46,943 nucleotides of DNA from the NCBI GenBank assembly GCA_944382895.1, contig CALWNV010000006.1, positions 1 to 46,943 of the forward strand, read 5' to 3'. Source of the stretch: an uncultured Clostridia bacterium (GTDB lineage Bacteria > Bacillota > Clostridia > Oscillospirales > UBA644). Positions 16,768-24,867 of this stretch are shown piece after piece (position 1 is the stretch's first letter; every line of letters starts with the position of its first letter). The notes beneath the pieces were generated by a model. That model searched no databases. It was not told where the DNA came from and worked only from the letters and a program-made list of their open reading frames with translations. A program made the position numbers and the translations under genes.

Positions 16768-19707
16768 TCATTTTTTCAAATTATTCAATATATCTTTAAG
16801 AACAATTTCAGCGCGGGAAGAAGCTATCTTACGTAAAATTTCAACTTCTCTGTCCCATTTTTCATAAGACAAATCCCATCTTTCACAGTTTCGCGGCATT
16901 TCGGCTTTCAGCAGATTATAAAGATTATCTATCCGTGCATTGACCGTATCTGCGGAAAATGAAGTAGACATGAGTTCCTCCGCCCTTGAAATAAAAAGAG
17001 CTTGAAAATCGGCATTTTCGAGGAGCTTACGAAAAAGTATATGCGACACAGTATATGTAACTTCTACAGGATTACCGTCAGACCCGGGTCTTTCAAGCTT
17101 TGTAATTTTATCATTATAAATACGTCCGAAGGGATTCCACGTTTCCCTGAAAGCATAGTCCTGATCATAAAATATCCAACGCCACTTTCCGTCAGACTCA
17201 TCAGATTTATAATATTTTACATTATGGAGATCTATATTCCCCGAATAACATTGAGCAAGCTTAAAATCAATATAATTTTCTACATCTATTTTTGATGCGA
17301 CATACGCATAAGCTTTTGCGTCTGATAATGAGTTTGATGAAACATAGCGTATAAGGGCATTATATTCGGAAGCTGTTCCGTATACTGTTTCCCCGTTTCT
17401 GTAAAGAAGCGTGACACTTTCCGGTGTGACGTTCTCATGAACGGAAACAAAATCCTCATCGACTTTTTCACGTATAAAATATATCCCCCAATATTCTCCG
17501 TTAAGATAGAGAACACATGGTTTATACGCTTGCGTCAGGACTGAAGTACCGTCATATACAATAGAAGTAAAAAGTTCATCACGAAACTTAGAACGCGAAA
17601 TATCCTGAGCTCCGGCCCGTAAAACAAGTGTATTGAATACCGAAACATCGTCATATCTGTCAAACATATTATAATGGAGTTCAGACAGACCGTATTTTTC
17701 CTTGAACTTAACTGAAAACGGCTTTTGAGCTTCAGCTCTTCCGAAATTTCCGAAAATTTTTATTCCGCATCCCGAAGAAAAACCGTCAGAACCTTCCTCG
17801 AAAAACGAAATATATGCAGGCTTTTCCCAGTCCATCCAGAAATTTGCGCCTTTATATGGATATTCAGATGAAGCATTGTTTCCCATAACATATATGCCGG
17901 TCTTAGTGTCCCAAAGATTTTCAGGCGAAGTAGTAAGTGAAACAACTGGAACAGAGTGATTCTCATTTATAATATATGAAAAAACAGATTCCTCACTTTT
18001 CATCTGACCGTCAGAATACGCAATAGCGCGTATAACGGTTGTTTCCGAAAGGATTATTGCTTCTTTGAAAGCAGGTGACGCTGACGTTGGTTCGGAGCAA
18101 TCAAGCGTATAACGAATTTCCGCACCGGGCTCTGATGATAAAACTATTTGTAAAGGCTCAACATTATTGTAAACACCTTCTTTGACAGATGAAACTGTTT
18201 TTCGTGTACGCTGACGAACTCCCTCCGCGTTTTCCGCGGCGGGAGTTACTTGTTCAATGAAAAAAAATCCGGCTCCGGCACTACTTCTTCCATAAGATAC
18301 ATCCGTGGGTAAATCATGAATAAAAACAGCGTCAACAATTTCATTACCGGATGATAAATACAACTCTTCTCCCGATGAACTTATTTTGAACGGCGCATGA
18401 ATATATGATGGAGATGAAAGTGATTCATCACCGGAAGCAAACACGATAAAGAAAGCACCCGGCGCAAGTTTTTTATCGGGAAGCTGCCACAACTGCAATG
18501 CAGAGCTATCGTTTGACAAAAAATATGATGAAAGATCTATCTCCTCGGTACCTGAATTATAAAGCTCAATAAAATCATATGCTCTTCCTCCGTTATGAAG
18601 AAGATATTTTGTATTTGACGCTACAACTTCATTTATCACAAGTGCGCTATCAGAATATGAATGAGCCGAAGAAGCGACACCTTCCGAATTATTTTCATAC
18701 CCGGGTGTCGGATATGCCGTAAGCTCAAAACCGTTATCTGTTTTTTCATACGAATAGTTTGCCGGGATTTCAGAATACTCCGTCTCATCCGAGACAGTTC
18801 CGGACGGCACACGAAGTCCTACATATCCGTTTATGTCGGAAAGATTGAATGAGGTATGTATTTGTCCGTCATGAACGGTATTTTTACCGGAACAATATAT
18901 AACAATAATTTCTCCGGGATAGATAAGATATTCAGGTAATGAATATTTATACGGACGAAGACTATCGTTTGACAGATAATAATTTTTAAGATTGATTTGA
19001 GTTGTTCCAGTATTTTTAATCTCGATCCAATCAGAAAATTCACCGAATCCGTCACGGTTAGTCATTTTATTTTTAGCCATGATCTCATTTATAACGATAC
19101 TTCCGAAACCGCTGTTATACGATGCAAGGAACGCGGCACGCCCGTCTTCCGAATTTTCGTATCCGGGAGTACATATATCCGATACATCCCATTTCCGCCT
19201 CAGAAAATCGGTCCGCACCATCACATTATCCGAAAGTGTTTTTTTAGTTTGAACTATATCAAGCTCTGTTCCTGACGCGTCGGAGAGTAAAAGTATTTTT
19301 CCCCCGTCACGATTAAGCCGGAAAGGGAGGTATAAACCTGATTCATAGTCTCCGGAAAAAAACAAAACTATATATCCCTTAGCCGGTATAACGGTATCCG
19401 CAGGAAATGTCCATACATATGTATCTGTCTTATCGGTGATTGTATATCCGGAAAGAAGGACATCTTCATCTTCATCATTATACAGTTCGATCCAATCATA
19501 AAAATTCCCGTTTTTATCCGGAAATGATTCTTTGTTTGAAAGCATGATTTCATTAAAATATATTTTTTTTCCGGAAAAAACAAAAGCAGAAACCGAATTT
19601 ATATATTCAAATGAAAAAAGAAGAAAAATGCCGAGCACAACAAAAGCAACGAGGACAATAAGCAGCGGCAAAATATTTTTTTTGAAAATATTGCCTGTAT
19701 CCGACAT
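16768..19707 (-). CDS. Membrane-anchored lamin-tail / CotH-kinase protein (copy 1)
   Basis: The 979-residue protein has an N-terminal membrane helix (ILPLLIVLVAFVVLGIFLLF), three lamin-tail-like repeats (each opening with INE(I/V)xxxN and DWIEL or DFIEL), a chitobiase C-terminal-like beta-hairpin (EIRYTLDCSEPTSASPAF), and a C-terminal CotH kinase-like domain of about 340 residues with VFNTLVLRAGAQD, CVLYLNGEYWGIYFIREK, NIDLHNVKYYK and WRWIFYDQDYAF. CotH proteins are atypical protein kinases first found in spore coats. The ATG at 19707 was chosen over the TTG at 19725 because AAAGGAA lies between them. It is a diverged duplicate of the gene at 21441. Targets are unknown. Confidence 0.88.
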   Translation of the reverse strand: MSDTGNIFKKNILPLLIVLVAFVVLGIFLLFSFEYINSVSAFVFSGKKIYFNEIMLSNKESFPDKNGNFYDWIELYNDEDEDVLLSGYTITDKTDTYVWTFPADTVIPAKGYIVLFFSGDYESGLYLPFRLNRDGGKILLLSDASGTELDIVQTKKTLSDNVMVRTDFLRRKWDVSDICTPGYENSEDGRAAFLASYNSGFGSIVINEIMAKNKMTNRDGFGEFSDWIEIKNTGTTQINLKNYYLSNDSLRPYKYSLPEYLIYPGEIIVIYCSGKNTVHDGQIHTSFNLSDINGYVGLRVPSGTVSDETEYSEIPANYSYEKTDNGFELTAYPTPGYENNSEGVASSAHSYSDSALVINEVVASNTKYLLHNGGRAYDFIELYNSGTEEIDLSSYFLSNDSSALQLWQLPDKKLAPGAFFIVFASGDESLSSPSYIHAPFKISSSGEELYLSSGNEIVDAVFIHDLPTDVSYGRSSAGAGFFFIEQVTPAAENAEGVRQRTRKTVSSVKEGVYNNVEPLQIVLSSEPGAEIRYTLDCSEPTSASPAFKEAIILSETTVIRAIAYSDGQMKSEESVFSYIINENHSVPVVSLTTSPENLWDTKTGIYVMGNNASSEYPYKGANFWMDWEKPAYISFFEEGSDGFSSGCGIKIFGNFGRAEAQKPFSVKFKEKYGLSELHYNMFDRYDDVSVFNTLVLRAGAQDISRSKFRDELFTSIVYDGTSVLTQAYKPCVLYLNGEYWGIYFIREKVDEDFVSVHENVTPESVTLLYRNGETVYGTASEYNALIRYVSSNSLSDAKAYAYVASKIDVENYIDFKLAQCYSGNIDLHNVKYYKSDESDGKWRWIFYDQDYAFRETWNPFGRIYNDKITKLERPGSDGNPVEVTYTVSHILFRKLLENADFQALFISRAEELMSTSFSADTVNARIDNLYNLLKAEMPRNCERWDLSYEKWDREVEILRKIASSRAEIVLKDILNNLKK

Positions 19708-19728
19708 CTGTTTGATTCCTTTCAAATA

Positions 19729-21435
19729 TTAAGCTTTTGGAAACGCCGTTATTCTCAATGCCGTACAACCATATGGGACAAGTTTTATCATTTCCTTTTT
19801 TTCAGAAGCTCTTACCGCAAGAGGTTTTTTTACCGGCTCTCCGTCTTTTATCTGCCATTCGACACGCTTTGCATACATATACGCTTCGACAGGAGGGGTC
19901 AAAACTGAAAACGGGAGCTGCGCGACAGGTTTCTCTTCATATGATATTTCTTTATAAATCGCGTCCTTGTTCGCCATTACAAGGCCAAATGACCAATCAG
20001 AAGATGCGGAAAGCAGATATGAAGATTCGCCTTTACCGTTCTCAAAAGTCTTTTTCCCATCAACAGGCATAGCATATAAAAGAATCCCTCTGGAAAGCGT
20101 AAACAAATCATCTTCACGTCTTGTAATCTTAAAATCAGCAGAAAAAGAGAGTGTTATTTCAGAAACATCGCTCCATATACCAGTAAATTTATAAAATGAG
20201 TTTTTAAGCGGATATATAGGCGAAGAACCCGCCGATATCCTGACTTCGTCCGCCCATGACGGAATACGCAGCGAAAGTGTAAATGAAACCGGTTCAGGGC
20301 ACGTCACAACTATTTTAACAGAATCTCTGAACGGATATTCAGATATCGTCTCAATTCTGACAGGGGTGCCGTTATACTGCAAATCAGCTGTAAAAGGTAT
20401 ATAGGAATTCACGCAAAACCCATCCTCCGTCCTTACGACACATGAAGAAACAAATTCCGGTAAAACTTTACCGAACGAAACAGTTTCCAAACTGGCAGAA
20501 GAATTAAATGAAGCGTTTATCTGATTAAGCTTTTCATATTTCTGAACGGCTGTCATTGTCGGATTAACTGACGCAAAATATGCATTAAATATAAGATTTT
20601 CTATCTTGTCATAAACCAAAGAAGATGTATTCTTTTCAAAAACCTTCAAAAGCGTAGCCAGATATTCAAACATTGTTGATGTCGCGGAACCCGCTGAAGC
20701 CGAGACACGCTCTAAAAAGCGAACACCGGAAACAGAACCGCAGGCAAGAACAAATTTCTCATCAAACTCCTTAAACGAAGAAAACGGGAGCATACGAAGG
20801 GACAATGCATTATTATATGCGTCCGACCAACGTGAGTTTCTGGCAATTGAATTTTCATAACGTTCCCATGAAAAGGCTTGACATTCAAGTTTCTTTGACA
20901 ATTCGGTCAAAAAAGAATCCTCTGTAAGTTTATATAAAAAATCAATTACGTTTTTTATGACTGAAAACCTCGCATGAGCGTTTTTTGTTAAAGCAAAATT
21001 ATCTGTATGGAAATCAATCGCCTTTACAGCTCTTAGAATCGCATCATAAACTGTTTTATCAGAGGAATGCTGAGCATATACGATGAGAGCGTTCAGCATA
21101 AGAAACGAAGGATATAAGTCTGTATCTTCTTTTGCAGGGAAGACTGACAACCATCCGTTTTCTTCCTGCCTATTAAGAATTTTGGCAACACACTTTCCCG
21201 CGGTCTCTTTCATTTTCTCATTTTCAGACATATAAGCAATACGCACAAAGCCCTCAAACCATACAGGGAAAAGTTCTCCGGACGGATCCGCATCCCCACC
21301 GAGCCAATACGACTTACCGATTTCATCACAATTATATAAAAGTGACGGGAAAAATCCTTCGGAAAGAACCCTGAGCTGTGTTGCGATCCAGCCTGTCGGT
21401 TTTATCATGCCGGGTTCAAAAAAATGAATATCCAT
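19729..21435 (-). CDS. GH127 (DUF1680)-like protein with degenerate active site
   Basis: This 568-residue protein follows the beta-L-arabinofuranosidase GH127 pattern: GWIATQLRVLSEGFFPSLLY, SYWLGGDADPSGELFPVWFE, a helical barrel, and a C-terminal beta-sandwich with FTLSLRIPSWADEVRI, and ILLYAMPVDGK. However the ETCA segment that carries zinc ligands and the CCP-type cysteine pair with the nucleophile are not visible: the first place reads SASAGSATSTMFEYLATLL and the second has a single cysteine followed by VVRTEDGF. It may be inactive, or use another mechanism. No signal peptide. It sits between the two CotH genes with gaps of 21 and 5 bases. Confidence 0.75.
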   Translation of the reverse strand: MDIHFFEPGMIKPTGWIATQLRVLSEGFFPSLLYNCDEIGKSYWLGGDADPSGELFPVWFEGFVRIAYMSENEKMKETAGKCVAKILNRQEENGWLSVFPAKEDTDLYPSFLMLNALIVYAQHSSDKTVYDAILRAVKAIDFHTDNFALTKNAHARFSVIKNVIDFLYKLTEDSFLTELSKKLECQAFSWERYENSIARNSRWSDAYNNALSLRMLPFSSFKEFDEKFVLACGSVSGVRFLERVSASAGSATSTMFEYLATLLKVFEKNTSSLVYDKIENLIFNAYFASVNPTMTAVQKYEKLNQINASFNSSASLETVSFGKVLPEFVSSCVVRTEDGFCVNSYIPFTADLQYNGTPVRIETISEYPFRDSVKIVVTCPEPVSFTLSLRIPSWADEVRISAGSSPIYPLKNSFYKFTGIWSDVSEITLSFSADFKITRREDDLFTLSRGILLYAMPVDGKKTFENGKGESSYLLSASSDWSFGLVMANKDAIYKEISYEEKPVAQLPFSVLTPPVEAYMYAKRVEWQIKDGEPVKKPLAVRASEKKEMIKLVPYGCTALRITAFPKA

Positions 21436-21440
21436 CCAAT

Positions 21441-24368
21441 TCAGCCTCCAAAATACTTGTTATATTCTTCGCTTGACATATTAAGAGAAGAACGAATATC
21501 TTCTATCAAAAACTCCGCACGTGCGCAAGCTCTTTCTTTAAGCCTGTTTACATTTTTTTCCCAAGCTGAAAAACTTCTCTCCCATCGTTCTGTCGTTCTT
21601 TCCATTTCGGATCGTATATCATCAGCCATTGAATCTATTTTTTTTGCAATATTTTCAGCTGAGTACGTCGTTTTCATCAAATAAGAAAATCTCGTAAGAA
21701 ATTTATCCCTGAAAGTATCGTTTTTCAGAAGGTTATAAATAAAAGTATAGATATACCGGAAACCAGGTCGGCCCTCTTCCCTTATATAAAAACTTATCGA
21801 CGTATTATAATAAAATGCCCAGTCAAGATCATAGTATATCCAACGCCACTTACCGTCACCATCCGTAGATTTGAAAAATTTTATATTCCCTGTATCCTGA
21901 TCAGCGGAAAACATACGAGCTATATTATAATCAATATAATTATCCACATCAATTCTTTCCGCAACATAATTATAATAATCCGGATTTGACATATCATGCG
22001 TCATAACATATTCCAAAAGTTCTTTATATTCAGAATTCGAACCGTGAATGGGAGTATAATTTGCCTGTAAAAGAGTTACAGAATCCGGATCAACATTAAG
22101 ATGCTGCGAAACATATTCAGCGTTCACCTTTTCACGAATATAATATACACCGAAATAATCCCCGTTGACATAAAGAACACAAGGTTTATATGCCTGTGTA
22201 AACAATGAAGTATTTTCCGCCGACTGGGCAAGCGATGTCAAAAACTCATCTCTCATCATCGCAACATCCCAATCCTGAGAACCTGAACGAAGAACCAAGT
22301 CGTTAAATTCTGAAATATCGTCAAGCTCATCAAAGAGCTTATATCTTAGTACGGATTCCCCATACATATCCCGGAATTTAAGCTGAAAAGATTTTTTATC
22401 TTCACCACGGCTGTACTGTCCGAATATTTTTATGCCGCAAGGGATAGAAAAACCATTGCGGCCGTCTTCAAAAAAATCGATTTGCCCTGTTTTTTCCCAA
22501 TCCTGCCAAAAATTCGCTCCGTTATAAGGGAATTCCGAAGAAGCCCCAGGACCTTTAACATATATCCCCGTTTCATATCCATACATATCTACAGGATCAA
22601 TTATCATGCTCATAACCGGCAATGAATTGTTTTCGTTTATAATATAGCTCCGACTTACAGACTTACTTTTTAACTTGTTGTCTGCATATGCCGCAACACG
22701 AAGGATCGATGTAGATGTCAACGATATCTCTCCGGTATACAAAGTGCTTGACTTTGTCGGCTCAGAGCCGTCAAGAGTATAGTACAACGTCCCTTCCCCG
22801 CTCACACTTACTTTAACAGATTCAACTCCGTTATATACTCCAGAATCAGTATTTATAACCGGTTCAGAAGTCACTGAGCGTACACCGGAATTATTTTCCG
22901 CTCCGGGAGTCGGTGACGCAATGTAAAAGAGCCCGCTTTCTCCCGAAACACGACCGAGACTGTAATCTATAGGTGTAGCTTTCAGACACATCCCATCTAT
23001 AAGCTCACCTGCTGAAGAATACAAAAATATCTGCTCTTCGTCATTTATTTTAAAATTTGAATGAACATAAGCGCTGTTTGAAAGAATCTCACTGCCCGAT
23101 GCGACAACCACATATAATTCTCCTGGTCCTAAAAGCACATCTGGTAACTGCCACATCGCGGGTTCATCTGAGTTTGAAGAAAGATAAAAATCTTTAAGAG
23201 AAATATCATTGTCGGAAATATTTTTCAGTTCGACCCAGTCGTAATACTTTCCTCCGTTTTGTTTAAGATAAGAAGAATTTTTTGACATCGCTTCATTAAT
23301 GACAAGTGTTTTTTTATTCGTATCCGAATAACTGTAAAACCCGGAATAATCCGAATTCTCAAAGCCGGGGGTAGGCTCGTATGTTTTCGCAAAATTTCCG
23401 TCAGCATCACGCGCATACGCGCAACTTTTCGCAAGACTGTCATAATAAACTGTGTCTAATATTTTCCCGTTGCTTGAAGACAGCATAACCACTCCGCCGG
23501 AAGCCTTTAGCTTAAAATCTGTATGGAGCTCTTTTTTAGTGCGATCTTTTTCAGACGCAAAAACCAGCGCACACTCACCCGCTCCTAAGGTCATATCCGG
23601 AAACTGCCATTTATACGGTGCAGATTCATCATCGGAAAGAGAATAATTTCTGAGATTTACAGACGCGGTGCCCGTGTTTCTAACTTCAATCCAATCAGAG
23701 TACTCCCCGTCCTCATCTGCGATCGTCAATTCATTTGCAGCCATAAATTCATTTATAACGATATCGGAAGCCGATGCGCTTTTACGGGATTCGATCAATG
23801 CAAGATATCCTTCTTCGTCGTTAGGATATCCCGGGGTACTTTGGTCGGAAATTTTCCATTCACCTTCAATATAAGCCATACTTTTATTGCTTTCGGCAGC
23901 CGTAGTCTTAACAGCGTCAAGCTGTATTCCGTCCCGATTTTTCAACACAAGAGTTTCACCGCCAGATTTAGCAAGAGTAAATGGGGCAAACAGCCCGCCT
24001 CTAGCAACGCCGCAACAATATACTATTAAAAATCCATGAGGATCAATAACCGTATTTGAGGGAATAGTCAATGATGTTTTTCCGTTAACAACAACATATC
24101 CGCTAATATCCGCAGCAGTGCCGGAATCGTTATAAAGCTCTATCCAATCGGATAAATTTCCCGCAGGATCAACTAAAACGCCTTTATTTGAAAGCATTAT
24201 TTCATTGATACGGATAGCAGTGGATCCTCCTGCGGCTCCGGGGGTTTTCCCCTCAGTCAATAAAAATATAAAAGCAGATACCGCGGCTATTATAATAAAA
24301 GCTGCAAATAACAACAAAATTTTTATTAAATTTCTTTTTGAAAGTCTCGGATCGTCTTTTTTGATCAA
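21441..24368 (-). CDS. Membrane-anchored lamin-tail / CotH-kinase protein (copy 2)
   Basis: The 975-residue protein has the same order as its paralogue at 16768: an N-terminal membrane helix (IKILLLFAAFIIIAAVSAFI), three lamin-tail-like repeats (IRINEIMLSN, IVINEFMAAN, LVINEAMSKN), a chitobiase-C-like element (LYYTLDGSEPTKSSTLYTGE) and a CotH kinase domain with FNDLVLRSGSQDW, CVLYVNGDYFGVYYIREKV and WRWIYYDLDWAF. The start is TTG at 24368 with AAGGAG eight bases upstream; there is no better ATG. It is the first gene of the four-gene operon and diverges from the DUF1540 gene. Export through the single helix would put the kinase domain outside the membrane. Confidence 0.88.
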   Translation of the reverse strand: MIKKDDPRLSKRNLIKILLLFAAFIIIAAVSAFIFLLTEGKTPGAAGGSTAIRINEIMLSNKGVLVDPAGNLSDWIELYNDSGTAADISGYVVVNGKTSLTIPSNTVIDPHGFLIVYCCGVARGGLFAPFTLAKSGGETLVLKNRDGIQLDAVKTTAAESNKSMAYIEGEWKISDQSTPGYPNDEEGYLALIESRKSASASDIVINEFMAANELTIADEDGEYSDWIEVRNTGTASVNLRNYSLSDDESAPYKWQFPDMTLGAGECALVFASEKDRTKKELHTDFKLKASGGVVMLSSSNGKILDTVYYDSLAKSCAYARDADGNFAKTYEPTPGFENSDYSGFYSYSDTNKKTLVINEAMSKNSSYLKQNGGKYYDWVELKNISDNDISLKDFYLSSNSDEPAMWQLPDVLLGPGELYVVVASGSEILSNSAYVHSNFKINDEEQIFLYSSAGELIDGMCLKATPIDYSLGRVSGESGLFYIASPTPGAENNSGVRSVTSEPVINTDSGVYNGVESVKVSVSGEGTLYYTLDGSEPTKSSTLYTGEISLTSTSILRVAAYADNKLKSKSVSRSYIINENNSLPVMSMIIDPVDMYGYETGIYVKGPGASSEFPYNGANFWQDWEKTGQIDFFEDGRNGFSIPCGIKIFGQYSRGEDKKSFQLKFRDMYGESVLRYKLFDELDDISEFNDLVLRSGSQDWDVAMMRDEFLTSLAQSAENTSLFTQAYKPCVLYVNGDYFGVYYIREKVNAEYVSQHLNVDPDSVTLLQANYTPIHGSNSEYKELLEYVMTHDMSNPDYYNYVAERIDVDNYIDYNIARMFSADQDTGNIKFFKSTDGDGKWRWIYYDLDWAFYYNTSISFYIREEGRPGFRYIYTFIYNLLKNDTFRDKFLTRFSYLMKTTYSAENIAKKIDSMADDIRSEMERTTERWERSFSAWEKNVNRLKERACARAEFLIEDIRSSLNMSSEEYNKYFGG

Positions 24369-24456
24369 GATAAAAACTCCTTAAAAACAATAGTTAAAAA
24401 AAGTATGATTAAATCAAACGTATAAGGAAACAATATAAACGAAAGGAAGTGTATAT

Positions 24457-24768
24457 ATGCCTAAAGTATATTGTTCAGCCTCAGCGTGCGTACACAATTC
24501 CGGAAATTGTTGTACACTGTCAAACCTTGACATTTGCGGTAAAGGTGCAAAAAAATCTTTTGACACAGAATGCGGAAGCTTTTATGAAAGACGTAATGAA
24601 ACAATGGTTTCAAATGAAGGAGCATGCAATTCCACAGAAATCAACTGTGAAGCAACAAAATGCGTGCATAATATCGATAAAAGCTGCAACGCTTCACAAA
24701 TAGACATTTCCGGCGTAGGAGCGTATAAATGCAGCCAGACAGAATGTGAAACCTACTGTAAAAAATAA
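24457..24768 (+). CDS. DUF1540 protein with two copies of the Cys-rich motif
   Basis: This is a 103-residue Cys-rich protein with two tandem DUF1540 units: CSASACVHNSGNCCTLSNLD ... ECGSFYE and CEATKCVHNIDKSCNASQID ... ECETYCK. Each has the spacing C-x4-C-x5-C (or -6-) and a terminal T/D-x-C-x-T-F/Y. Such proteins occur widely in spore-forming Clostridia but their role is unknown; a metal site is an inference from the cysteines. GAAAGGAAG precedes the ATG at 24457. The alternative frame at 24449 is a shadow. Confidence 0.9.
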   Translation: MPKVYCSASACVHNSGNCCTLSNLDICGKGAKKSFDTECGSFYERRNETMVSNEGACNSTEINCEATKCVHNIDKSCNASQIDISGVGAYKCSQTECETYCKK

Positions 24769-24802
24769 AATTTATCTGTAATTTTTATTATACCATTCTC
24801 AC

Positions 24803-24837
24803 CCACATATAGCAACAGCTATATGTGGATTTTTTAT
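24803..24837 (+). terminator. Intrinsic terminator after the DUF1540 gene
   Basis: CCACATATAG (24803-24812) and CTATATGTGG (24819-24828) form a perfect 10-bp stem with a six-base loop, followed by ATTTTTTAT. Confidence 0.93.
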
Positions 24838-24867
24838 AAAAAATCACCAAAATATCAAAATCTACTC

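Noticed and set aside
24369-24456. A mother-cell sigma promoter for the CotH operon (CATACTTT with a TTATAC-like -35)
   Set aside because: The spacing is one or two bases short and the sequence is too AT-rich to distinguish it from chance.
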